From assembly GCA_017627015.1 (NCBI GenBank), contig JAGAHP010000031.1, positions 1 through 15,349 on the forward strand: 15,349 nucleotides of DNA, given 5' to 3'. The stretch is from Bacilli bacterium (GTDB lineage: Bacteria; Bacillota_I; Bacilli_A; RF39; UBA660). This document shows positions 1 through 6,182 of this stretch, in pieces. The position numbers were made by a program, and so were the translations under genes. How positions within the stretch are numbered: position 1 is the first letter of the stretch; each line of letters begins with the position of its first letter. Below the pieces are notes generated by a model. That model searched no databases. It saw only the letters and a list, made by a program, of their open reading frames with translations, and was not told the origin of the DNA.

Positions 1-2483
1 GTAGAGATAGATTAGAAGAAAATAACATAGTAAAAGAAATTGAAACCTCATTCCTAGAATATTCAATGAGTGTTATAGTAGCAAGAGCATTACCTGACCT
101 TAGAGATGGTTTAAAACCCGTTCATAGACGTATTTTATGGTCAATGTATGAATCAGGTTATACTCCAGATAAACCTCATAAAAAGTCGGCTAGAATAGTC
201 GGAGATGTTATGGGTAAATATCACCCACATGGTGACTCATCAATTTATGAAGCTATGGTACACATGGCACAAGATTTTAGTTATAGAAATTGTTTAGTTG
301 ATGGACATGGTAACTTTGGTAATATTGAAGGTTATGGTGCAGCAGCAATGCGTTATACTGAAGCAAGATTATCAAAAATATCATTAGAATTATTAAGAGA
401 TATACAAAAAGACACTGTTGATATGATTCCAAACTTTGATGAATCAGAAAAAGAACCAGCAGTTCTTCCATCAAGATTTCCTAATATTTTAGTTAATGGT
501 ACTATGGGTATTGCTGTTGGTATGGCTACAAATATTCCACCACATAACTTAGGAGAAGTTATAGATGGTTGTGTAGCATATATTGATAATCCAGATATAG
601 ATACAATGGGATTAATGCAATATGTTAAAGGTCCTGATTTTCCAACAGGTGGAATTATTTTAGGAAATAGTGGTATAAAAAATGCTTATGAAACAGGTAG
701 AGGAACAATAACTATAAGAAGTAGGGCATCTATAGAAGAAAAAGATGGTAAACATTATATTATTATTGATGAAGTACCTTATGGTGTTAATACACAAGTA
801 TTAAAGAATAAGGTTGCAGAACTTGTCCACAATAAAACTATTGATGGAATAGCAGATTATCATACTGATTTAAAAGATGGTGTAAAAATCACTATTACAT
901 TGAAAAAAGATGCGAATGCGCAAGTTGTATTAAATAATTTATATAAACATACAGATTTTCAAAAGAATTTTGGTGTAATATTCTTAATGCTTGATAAAGG
1001 GGTACCAAAAACTCTTGGATTAAAAGATATTATTTCTAAATATATAGATTATCAAAAAGAAATAATTATTAGAAGAACTAAATTTGATTTAAAGAAAGCA
1101 GAAGATAGAGTACATATATTAGAAGGATTAAAAATTGCTTTAGATCATATTGATGAAGTTATTAAAATTATTAGAGGTTCTAAGACAGATGCAGAAGCTA
1201 AAGAAAAATTAATGAATAATTTTGGTTTAACTGAAATTCAAAGCGATGCTATCTTAGAAATGAAATTAAGAAGATTAACTGGATTAGAAAGAGATAAAAT
1301 AGAAGCAGAACTTGATGATTTATTAGAAAAAATTAAAGAATATAAAGCTATTTTAGCAAGTGAAGAAAAAGTTCTAGCTATTATTAAACAAGAATTATTA
1401 GAAATTAAAGATAAATATTCTGATGATAGAAGAACTAAGATTGATATGACTGCTATTGATTATATTGAGGATGAATCATTAATTCCAGTTGAAGATATAA
1501 TTATTAATTTAACTAATAAAGGTTATATTAAGAGATTACCAATTGATACATATAAAGTTCAAAATAAAGGTGGAGTTGGAGTAAAGGGTATGGCAACTAA
1601 TGAAGAAGACTTCGTTGAACAAATGGTAACATTAAAAACTCATGATCATGTATTATTCTTTACTAATAAAGGTAAAGTATATAGAATTAAGGGTTATGAA
1701 GTACCAGAATTTAGTAGACAAGCTAAAGGATTACCTATAATTAACTTACTTCCAATAGAGAAAGATGAATTTGTAAAAGCTATTCTTCCTGTTAGAGTAG
1801 AAGAAGGAATTGAAAATAAATTAATTACTTTCGTTACTAAGAGAGGATTAGTTAAGAGAACATCAATATCAGAATTTGAAAATATAAGAGTAAGTGGAAA
1901 GATTGCTATTGGATTAAAAGAAAATGATGAATTATTATCAGTATTCTTAACTAATGGTGATGATCAAGTACTTATTGGTGCATCAAATGGTAGAATGGTT
2001 AAATTTAATGAATCTGAAATAAGAGTATTAGGAAGGACAGCAAGTGGTGTTAAAGGTATTGATATAGATGAAAATACATCATGTGTAAGTGCTTCAGTAA
2101 TTAATGAAGATGATGAAATCCTTATAATAACAGAAAAAGGTTATGGTAAACGTACAAATGTTTGTGAATATAGATTAACTCACAGAGGTAGTAAAGGTGT
2201 TAAAGGATTAAATATTACTGAAAAGAATGGAGCATTAGTATCAATTAATAAAGTTGAACCAGATTCAGATTTAATTATTATTACTGATAGTGGAATAGTT
2301 ATTAAGATTAAATTAGATCAAGTATCTAAGATGAGTAGAGTAACACAAGGTGTTAGATTAATAACTTTAAAAGATGAACAAAAAGTTGCTACTGTTTCAA
2401 TTTCTAAAAGAGATGAATTAGAAGAAAATCAAGATGATAATTCAACTGAAGAACAAGAAGAAAAAGTAATAACTGAAGAATAA
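1..2483 (+). CDS. gyrA: DNA gyrase subunit A (5' partial)
   Basis: This is the breakage-reunion subunit of DNA gyrase, which with GyrB introduces negative supercoils. The reading frame is open from base 3 and reads through the Met at 66 with gyrase-like residues upstream ([19 protein letters not shown]), so the true start lies before the window and about 826 residues are present. [18 protein letters not shown] marks it as GyrA rather than ParC. The active-site Tyr is in AAMRYTEA (codon 354-356). The quinolone-determining region has Ser (237-239) and Glu (249-251), the usual susceptible residues. The C-terminal pinwheel follows, but the GyrA box is QNKGGVG (1560-1580), lacking the usual Arg-rich QRRGG(R/K)G form. 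The tail is acidic, as is common in GyrA. Its transcript probably ends at the parS-containing hairpin just after the stop. Confidence 0.97.
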   Translation, partial: RDRLEENNIVKEIETSFLEYSMSVIVARALPDLRDGLKPVHRRILWSMYESGYTPDKPHKKSARIVGDVMGKYHPHGDSSIYEAMVHMAQDFSYRNCLVDGHGNFGNIEGYGAAAMRYTEARLSKISLELLRDIQKDTVDMIPNFDESEKEPAVLPSRFPNILVNGTMGIAVGMATNIPPHNLGEVIDGCVAYIDNPDIDTMGLMQYVKGPDFPTGGIILGNSGIKNAYETGRGTITIRSRASIEEKDGKHYIIIDEVPYGVNTQVLKNKVAELVHNKTIDGIADYHTDLKDGVKITITLKKDANAQVVLNNLYKHTDFQKNFGVIFLMLDKGVPKTLGLKDIISKYIDYQKEIIIRRTKFDLKKAEDRVHILEGLKIALDHIDEVIKIIRGSKTDAEAKEKLMNNFGLTEIQSDAILEMKLRRLTGLERDKIEAELDDLLEKIKEYKAILASEEKVLAIIKQELLEIKDKYSDDRRTKIDMTAIDYIEDESLIPVEDIIINLTNKGYIKRLPIDTYKVQNKGGVGVKGMATNEEDFVEQMVTLKTHDHVLFFTNKGKVYRIKGYEVPEFSRQAKGLPIINLLPIEKDEFVKAILPVRVEEGIENKLITFVTKRGLVKRTSISEFENIRVSGKIAIGLKENDELLSVFLTNGDDQVLIGASNGRMVKFNESEIRVLGRTASGVKGIDIDENTSCVSASVINEDDEILIITEKGYGKRTNVCEYRLTHRGSKGVKGLNITEKNGALVSINKVEPDSDLIIITDSGIVIKIKLDQVSKMSRVTQGVRLITLKDEQKVATVSISKRDELEENQDDNSTEEQEEKVITEE

Positions 2484-2485
2484 TT

Positions 2486-2520
2486 AAGTATATGTTTCAC
2501 GTGAAACATATACTTTTTTT
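2486..2520 (+). terminator. gyrA terminator that contains a parS site
   Basis: A perfect 30-bp palindrome (2486-2515) begins two bases after the gyrA stop codon and runs into seven Ts (2514-2520). As RNA it folds into a 13-bp stem with an ACGU loop followed by a U-tract, the form of an intrinsic terminator. Its central 16 bp are exactly a parS site. Seen directly: palindrome and T-run. Inferred: termination activity. Confidence 0.8.
2493..2508. other. parS centromere site 1 (ParB binding)
   Basis: TGTTTCACGTGAAACA is a perfect match to the bacterial parS consensus TGTTNCACGTGAAACA. ParB (Spo0J) clamps load here in a CTP-dependent manner, spread on flanking DNA and recruit SMC, which directs origin segregation. 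This copy lies 9 bp past the gyrA stop and forms the core of the gyrA terminator hairpin. Confidence 0.95.
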
Positions 2521-2550
2521 ATAAATTTATTTTAAATTAAATAAAAAAAT

Positions 2551-2564
2551 ATTTCCCGGGAAAT
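2551..2564. other. Noc-binding site 1 (NBS)
   Basis: ATTTCCCGGGAAAT is identical to the Noc-binding sequence known from Bacillus subtilis. Noc is a ParB paralogue that loads at such sites, bridges DNA to the membrane and blocks Z-ring assembly over the nucleoid. Here the palindrome extends to 30 bp (2543-2572) because the core is flanked by an A-tract on the left and a matching T-tract on the right, so it would also fold as a bidirectional terminator-like hairpin. It lies between parS 1 and parS 2. The noc gene itself is not in the window. Confidence 0.85.
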
Positions 2565-2586
2565 ATTTTTTTGAATTAATAGGCAA

Positions 2587-2602
2587 TGTTTCACGTGAAA
2601 CA
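2587..2602. other. parS centromere site 2 (ParB binding)
   Basis: A second perfect TGTTTCACGTGAAACA, palindromic out to 2585-2604. It ends 10 bp upstream of the -35 box of the SRP RNA promoter, so bound ParB would sit next to RNA polymerase at a promoter expected to be very active. Confidence 0.95.
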
Positions 2603-2612
2603 TTAATTATAA

Positions 2613-2641
2613 TTGACTTATTTTTAAATAAATAGTATATT
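2613..2641 (+). promoter_or_regulatory. Sigma-A-type promoter of the SRP RNA gene
   Basis: The -35 box TTGACT (2613-2618), a 17-bp spacer and the -10 box TATATT (2636-2641) are close to the housekeeping consensus. The predicted start is 6-7 bases downstream, matching the 5' base of the SRP RNA stem at 2648. It is the only promoter in the window with a good -35 element, which suits a highly expressed stable RNA. It probably also drives tadA. Confidence 0.85.
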
Positions 2642-2647
2642 ATTTAT

Positions 2648-2725
2648 GCACAACGAAAAACTTGGAACCAGGTCAGGATAGAAATATAGCAGCCTTAACA
2701 TTTAATTTTCGTGTGTGCTTTTTTT
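2648..2725 (+). ncRNA. ffs: Signal recognition particle RNA (4.5S-like, short form)
   Basis: This is the RNA scaffold of the signal recognition particle. It binds Ffh and promotes its GTPase exchange with FtsY during membrane-protein targeting. The conserved domain IV is visible: CCAGGTCAGG (2668-2677), a small stem closed by a GAAA tetraloop (2681-2684), then AGCAGCC (2688-2694). The ends pair: GCACA (2648-2652) with TGTGC (2714-2718) and ACGAAAA (2653-2659) with TTTTCGT (2706-2712), with G2713 bulged. Seven Ts (2719-2725) follow, so the terminal helix is also the terminator. At about 75 nt there is no Alu domain, unlike the roughly 270-nt Bacillus RNA. In B. subtilis the equivalent gene lies beside tadA and dnaX, as here. 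The exact 5' end is inferred. Confidence 0.93.
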
Positions 2726-2740
2726 ATGCAAGGAGATTTT

Positions 2741-3145
2741 ATGAATCAAGATATAATAATAAATGAATTAGATAAATTATTAGATAAAGCTATAAAATAT
2801 AATGAAGTACCAGTAGCGGCTTTATTAATACATAACAATAAAATAATAGCAAAGTCTTATAATAAAGTAGAAAAAAATAATTCAGTATTAAATCATGCTG
2901 AAATAAATGTTATAAAAAAAGCTAATAAAATATTAAAAAATTGGAGATTAGATAACTGTGAATTGTACATTACTTTAGAACCATGTGAAATGTGTAAAAG
3001 TATTATAAAAAAATCTAGAATAAAAAAAGTTTATTATTATTCAAAACAAAATGAATATAAAACAGAGAATGATCCTAATTATGAATTTATTAAAAATAAA
3101 TTATTTTCTGATAAATTAAGTACTTTTTTTAAAAGTAAGCGCTAA
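2741..3145 (+). CDS. tadA: tRNA-specific adenosine deaminase TadA
   Basis: TadA converts A34 to inosine in the tRNA-Arg(ACG) anticodon so it can read CGN codons. The 134-residue protein has the cytidine-deaminase zinc site: His52 and the proton-shuttling Glu54 in HAEINVI, then Cys82 and Cys85 in the LEPCEMC motif, with EVPVAALL near residue 22. It is somewhat short for the family (usually 150-170), mostly at the C-terminus. The start at 2741 is chosen because AAGGAG (2730-2735) lies just upstream. A longer frame opening with GTG at 2711 is rejected because that codon is inside the SRP RNA. No separate promoter is visible: the RBS begins 5 bases after the ffs T-tract, so expression likely depends on read-through. 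The stop codon abuts parS 3. Confidence 0.93.
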   Translation: MNQDIIINELDKLLDKAIKYNEVPVAALLIHNNKIIAKSYNKVEKNNSVLNHAEINVIKKANKILKNWRLDNCELYITLEPCEMCKSIIKKSRIKKVYYYSKQNEYKTENDPNYEFIKNKLFSDKLSTFFKSKR

Positions 3146-3161
3146 TGTTTCACGTGAAACA
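3146..3161. other. parS centromere site 3 (ParB binding)
   Basis: A perfect TGTTTCACGTGAAACA whose first base directly follows the TAA stop of tadA. Beyond the 16-bp core only one more base pair is palindromic, so unlike parS 1 and parS 4 it is not an obvious terminator hairpin. Confidence 0.95.
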
Positions 3162-3170
3162 TAAAAAAAT

Positions 3171-3184
3171 ATTTCCCGGGAAAT
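3171..3184. other. Noc-binding site 2 (NBS)
   Basis: A second perfect ATTTCCCGGGAAAT, again with A/T-tract flanks that extend the palindrome to 28 bp (3164-3191). The flanks are nearly identical to NBS 1: seven As and T before the core, A and six or seven Ts then G after it. Its centre is only 24 bp from that of parS 3. The hairpin plus T-tract could terminate tadA transcripts. Confidence 0.85.
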
Positions 3185-3212
3185 ATTTTTTGTTATTTTT
3201 AATTCAATATTT

Positions 3213-3252
3213 TAATCAATGTTTCACGTGAAACATTGATTATTTTTATTTT
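3213..3252 (+). terminator. Possible tadA terminator built on parS 4
   Basis: A perfect 30-bp palindrome (3213-3242) centred on parS 4 is followed by a T-rich stretch (3243-3252, one A among Ts). It resembles the gyrA/parS 1 hairpin and may be a second terminator for the ffs-tadA transcript after the NBS 2 hairpin. Activity is inferred. Confidence 0.5.
3220..3235. other. parS centromere site 4 (ParB binding)
   Basis: A perfect TGTTTCACGTGAAACA inside a 30-bp palindrome (3213-3242). Its flanks differ from those of the other copies, so the shared core is not explained by recent tandem duplication. Confidence 0.95.
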
Positions 3253-3305
3253 AAAAACAAATTATAAGAAAAATAACTTAAATTTATTTTAAGTAATAAT
3301 ATATA

Positions 3306-3321
3306 TGTTTCACGTGAAACA
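3306..3321. other. parS centromere site 5 (ParB binding)
   Basis: A perfect TGTTTCACGTGAAACA, palindromic out to 3304-3323, and the last of the array. It ends 46 bp upstream of the dnaX extended -10 box. The stretch 3243-3391 otherwise holds only AT-rich sequence and that promoter. Confidence 0.95.
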
Positions 3322-3367
3322 TAATACTAATTTTACCCTTATTTTATATAGATTTTATTATAAAATG

Positions 3368-3376
3368 TGGTATAAT
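3368..3376 (+). promoter_or_regulatory. Extended -10 promoter of the dnaX operon
   Basis: TGGTATAAT combines a consensus -10 hexamer (3371-3376) with the TGn extension, and no good -35 box is visible at the usual distance. The predicted start near 3383 would put the RBS AAAGGA (3384-3389) at the very 5' end of the message. The same nine bases precede dut and tatD. Confidence 0.75.
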
Positions 3377-3397
3377 TAATATGAAAGGAAAATGATT

Positions 3398-5044
3398 ATG
3401 TTATACCAAGCATTATATAGAAAATATAGACCAAAAACTTTTGATGATGTTTGCGGACAAAAGGTTATAGTTCAAACATTAAAAAACACAATTATTAATA
3501 ATAAATTAACTCATGCATATTTATTTATTGGTCCAAGAGGAACAGGTAAAACAAGTATAGCTAAAATTTTTGCTAAAACTATAAATTGTGAAAATACTAA
3601 AGATGGTAATTCATGTGAAGAGTGTGATATATGTAAATTATCTAATAATAATGAAAATATTGATATTATTGAAATGGATGCTGCTTCAAATAATGGTGTA
3701 GATGAAATACGTGAAATAAAGAACCATGTTACATTAATGCCAACATTTTCTAAATATAAAGTATATATTATAGATGAAGTTCATATGTTATCTGCAGGAG
3801 CTTTTAATGCTTTATTAAAAACATTGGAAGAACCTCCAAGACATGTAATTTTTATTTTAGCAACAACAGAACCACAAAAAGTACCTTTAACTATTATGTC
3901 TAGATGCCAAAGTTTTGAATTTAAATCAATTCCTGTTAATTTAATGAAGGAAAAAATACAATATATCTGTGATCAAGAAAAAATAAAAATTGATAATGAC
4001 GCATTAGAACAAATATGCATTGATTCAAATGGTGGTTTAAGAGATGGTATTGGATTATTAGATCAATTAAATTCATATACAAATGGAAATATTAAAAAGG
4101 AAGATGTTTTATTATTAAATGGAAGACTAAATGAAGAAGATATTAATTCATTTATTAATTATATTTATAATAATGAAATAGATAAGGCATTTAATTTAAG
4201 TGATAAAATAGATGAAGATGGGAAAGATTATATATTTGTATGTGAAGATATTATTAAATATGTAAAAAATTCATTGATTGATTATCAAATTAATAATGAT
4301 AATGAATTAATAAAAAAAATAGGTAAAGATAATGCTATTGATATTATTTATCAAATAACTGATTATATTAACTATATAAGAAATATAAAAGAAAAAAAGA
4401 TATATTTTGATTTGTTAATTATAAAGTTATTAGATATTTTTAATAAAACAAATGTTCGTGTAAAAGAATCTGTGGTTTCATCTGTAAAAAAAGAAAAAGA
4501 AATAAAAGTGACAACAGATGAAGTAGTAGAAAAGGAAAAAATTGAGATAAAAACTGAATCACCAATAGTGGATGATAAAAAATATGATAATTATAAAGAA
4601 CTTATGGATATAAGGTTAAATAATATATTAAGAATAGCAGATAAAGAATCTTTTAAGGAATATATGGATTTCTTTAACAATTTAGAAAATGATTTGGATA
4701 ATCTAGATGAAAGAAAAATATTTAATTTATTATTAGATTGTTCTATTAAAGCTGGTTCAAAAGATGGTATAATAATTACGGCATCTAATAACAATATTCT
4801 TAATGAGTTATATGATAATTTTAAAGAAATAGAGGATTTATTCATAAATAAATTATCTAAAGATATTAAAGTTTGCTTCTATAAAGAAGAGGAATGGAAT
4901 AAAAAAAGATCAGAATATGTTAAAAAAATAAAAAATAAAGAAAATATTGATATATTAGATGAAACAAAAGTATTAAATAAAATTAATAAAAAAGATTCTT
5001 CAGAAAAAAATGAATTTGAAGATCTATTAGAGATAGGAGAGTAG
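3398..5044 (+). CDS. dnaX: DNA polymerase III subunits gamma and tau (clamp loader)
   Basis: DnaX is the ATPase of the clamp loader that places the sliding clamp on primed DNA; tau also links polymerase and helicase. The 548-residue protein opens with the family signature LYQALYRKYRP. It has Walker A GPRGTGKT (45-52), four zinc cysteines (64, 73, 76, 79), Walker B YIIDE (123-127), sensor 1 ATTEP and the SRC arginine-finger motif (168-170). Residues from about 360 are a charged, low-complexity linker, followed by a tau-type C-terminal region. ATG 3398 is preferred to ATG 3392 because it sits 8 bases from AAAGGA, whereas 3392 is too close. It heads the long operon; ebfC follows after 3 bases. 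An in-frame A7 run at 4486-4492 lies at the domain III/linker border. Confidence 0.97.
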   Translation: MLYQALYRKYRPKTFDDVCGQKVIVQTLKNTIINNKLTHAYLFIGPRGTGKTSIAKIFAKTINCENTKDGNSCEECDICKLSNNNENIDIIEMDAASNNGVDEIREIKNHVTLMPTFSKYKVYIIDEVHMLSAGAFNALLKTLEEPPRHVIFILATTEPQKVPLTIMSRCQSFEFKSIPVNLMKEKIQYICDQEKIKIDNDALEQICIDSNGGLRDGIGLLDQLNSYTNGNIKKEDVLLLNGRLNEEDINSFINYIYNNEIDKAFNLSDKIDEDGKDYIFVCEDIIKYVKNSLIDYQINNDNELIKKIGKDNAIDIIYQITDYINYIRNIKEKKIYFDLLIIKLLDIFNKTNVRVKESVVSSVKKEKEIKVTTDEVVEKEKIEIKTESPIVDDKKYDNYKELMDIRLNNILRIADKESFKEYMDFFNNLENDLDNLDERKIFNLLLDCSIKAGSKDGIIITASNNNILNELYDNFKEIEDLFINKLSKDIKVCFYKEEEWNKKRSEYVKKIKNKENIDILDETKVLNKINKKDSSEKNEFEDLLEIGE

Positions 5045-5047
5045 AAT

Positions 5048-5341
5048 ATGAATATTAATCAATTAATGCAACAAGCACAAAAAATGCAAAAAGACATGGA
5101 AAAGTCACAAAAGGAAGTAGCTGCAATGACATTTACAGCTAAACAAGAATTAGTAGAAGTTGAAATGGATGGTAATAAGACAGTTAAAAAAATAACTATT
5201 AATAAAGATATAGAAAAAGATGATATAGAAGCATTAGAAGATATGATTATGATTGCAGTTAATGATTGTATAAATCAAGTAGATAAAGCAATGGATGGAA
5301 AATTAGGTAAATATAAAAGCATGATGCCAGGATTATTCTAA
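5048..5341 (+). CDS. ebfC: Nucleoid-associated protein, YbaB/EbfC family
   Basis: This is a small dimeric DNA-binding protein (97 residues, near the family's usual length) thought to act in nucleoid organisation and to be functionally linked to RecR. The amphipathic Gln/Lys-rich N-terminal helix (MNINQLMQQAQKMQKDMEKS), the central strand pair with VEMDGNKTVKKI and the C-terminal GKLGKYKSMMPGLF are typical of YbaB. The RBS AGGAGA (5035-5040) lies within the end of dnaX and the start is 3 bases past the dnaX stop. The dnaX-ebfC-recR order is conserved across many bacteria, which supports the call. The precise molecular role in this organism is not evident from sequence. Confidence 0.93.
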   Translation: MNINQLMQQAQKMQKDMEKSQKEVAAMTFTAKQELVEVEMDGNKTVKKITINKDIEKDDIEALEDMIMIAVNDCINQVDKAMDGKLGKYKSMMPGLF

Positions 5342-5342
5342 A

Positions 5343-5945
5343 ATGAAATTTCCAAATAGCTTAGAAGAATTAATAGAATGCTTTAAATTATTACCTGGAA
5401 TAGGTGAAAAAAATGCAGAACGTCTAAGTTTTGCAGTTTTACAATTTTCGGAAGAAAATGCAAACAAGTTTTCTACAGCAATAAATAATGTTAAAACTAA
5501 AATAGTAAAATGTGAAAAATGTAATAATTTAACAGAGGACAGTAAATTATGTTTAGTATGTGCTGATGAAACAAGAGATTCATCAACAATATGTGTTGTG
5601 GAAAGTACAAAAGACCTAATTTTATTTGAAAAATCAAATGCTTTTAAAGGAAAATATCATGTTTTAGAAGGATTAATTTCACCACTTGAAGGAATTAATC
5701 CAGAAGATATAAAAATTAATCAATTAATTAATAGAATTAAGGATGAAGATATAAAAGAGGTTATATTAGCTTTAAATATGAGTATGGAAGGTGAAACAAC
5801 AGCTCTTTATATAACTAAGTTATTAGAGGGTACAGATGTTACTGTTACAAAGATTGCGGCAGGTATACCTGTTGGTGCTGATATGGAATACTTAGATTCA
5901 CTTACTATACAAAGAGCATTAGAAGGAAGAAATAAAGTATCATAA
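5343..5945 (+). CDS. recR: Recombination mediator protein RecR
   Basis: RecR acts with RecO and RecF to load RecA onto SSB-coated gaps and tailed duplexes. The 200 residues are full length for the family. They carry a helix-hairpin-helix (LPGIGEKNAERLSF, 17-30), a four-cysteine zinc finger (Cys57, 60, 70, 73), a Toprim domain from about residue 80 (ICVVES, then VLEGLISPLEGI) and a C-terminal Walker-like segment (AGIPVGADMEYLD). The start lies one base after the ebfC stop with a weak AGGA (5329-5332), indicating translational coupling. A 39-base gap follows before bofA, the largest inside the operon. Confidence 0.97.
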   Translation: MKFPNSLEELIECFKLLPGIGEKNAERLSFAVLQFSEENANKFSTAINNVKTKIVKCEKCNNLTEDSKLCLVCADETRDSSTICVVESTKDLILFEKSNAFKGKYHVLEGLISPLEGINPEDIKINQLINRIKDEDIKEVILALNMSMEGETTALYITKLLEGTDVTVTKIAAGIPVGADMEYLDSLTIQRALEGRNKVS

Positions 5946-5984
5946 AATTGTTGTTACTTAAATAAAATATAATAGGTGATAATA

Positions 5985-6170
5985 ATGAAATACTTAGTAA
6001 AGTTGTTTAAAAGATTGATAGTAAGTTTTGGTATTTTATATGCTTATAATATTTTAATGAGTCATTTTAATTTACCCATACCAATTAATATATATACTTT
6101 AAGTATTACAACAATATTAGGTATTCCTGGTTTTATAGGTCTTATTATATTTTATTTAATTAACTTCTAG
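5985..6170 (+). CDS. bofA: BofA-family small membrane protein
   Basis: In sporulating Bacilli, BofA holds the SpoIVFB protease inactive and so delays pro-sigma-K processing in the mother cell. This 61-residue protein has two hydrophobic segments (about 10-25 and 42-61). The PIPINIYTLSITTILGIPG stretch resembles the family's conserved IPIN(P)xT...G(I/V)PG core. ATG 5985 is preferred over the in-frame GTG at 5976 because AGGTGAT (5975-5981) is a good RBS. It sits directly after recR, close to its B. subtilis position (recR-yaaL-bofA). TATAAT at 5968-5973 could be a weak extra promoter. Whether the host sporulates cannot be told here; the protein could serve another membrane role. Confidence 0.8.
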   Translation: MKYLVKLFKRLIVSFGILYAYNILMSHFNLPIPINIYTLSITTILGIPGFIGLIIFYLINF

Positions 6171-6182
6171 ATAGAGGTAGTT

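Noticed and set aside
277..474. Open frames on the minus strand (here and within dnaX, holB, rsmI, mfd and tatD)
   Set aside because: They lie wholly inside well-identified + strand genes, have no recognisable motifs or RBS, and show the composition expected of antisense shadows.
2711..2740. Longer tadA frame beginning at GTG 2711
   Set aside because: The GTG lies in the 3' arm of the SRP RNA and upstream of its terminator T-tract; AAGGAG directly before ATG 2741 marks the real start.
3276..3294. Small A/T hairpin (ACTTAAA ... TTTAAGT) between parS 4 and parS 5
   Set aside because: A 7-bp stem with a single G-C pair and no T-run; such palindromes are expected in DNA this AT-rich.
2484..3391. 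CRISPR array or insertion-sequence remnants as an explanation for the repeated palindromes
   Set aside because: Spacing between copies is irregular, there are no spacers of constant length, no transposase fragment and no target-site duplications; the two palindromes match parS and the Noc site exactly.
5968..5973. TATAAT upstream of bofA as a separate promoter
   Set aside because: No TGn extension and no -35 at proper spacing; it may be real but the evidence is too thin to list as a feature.
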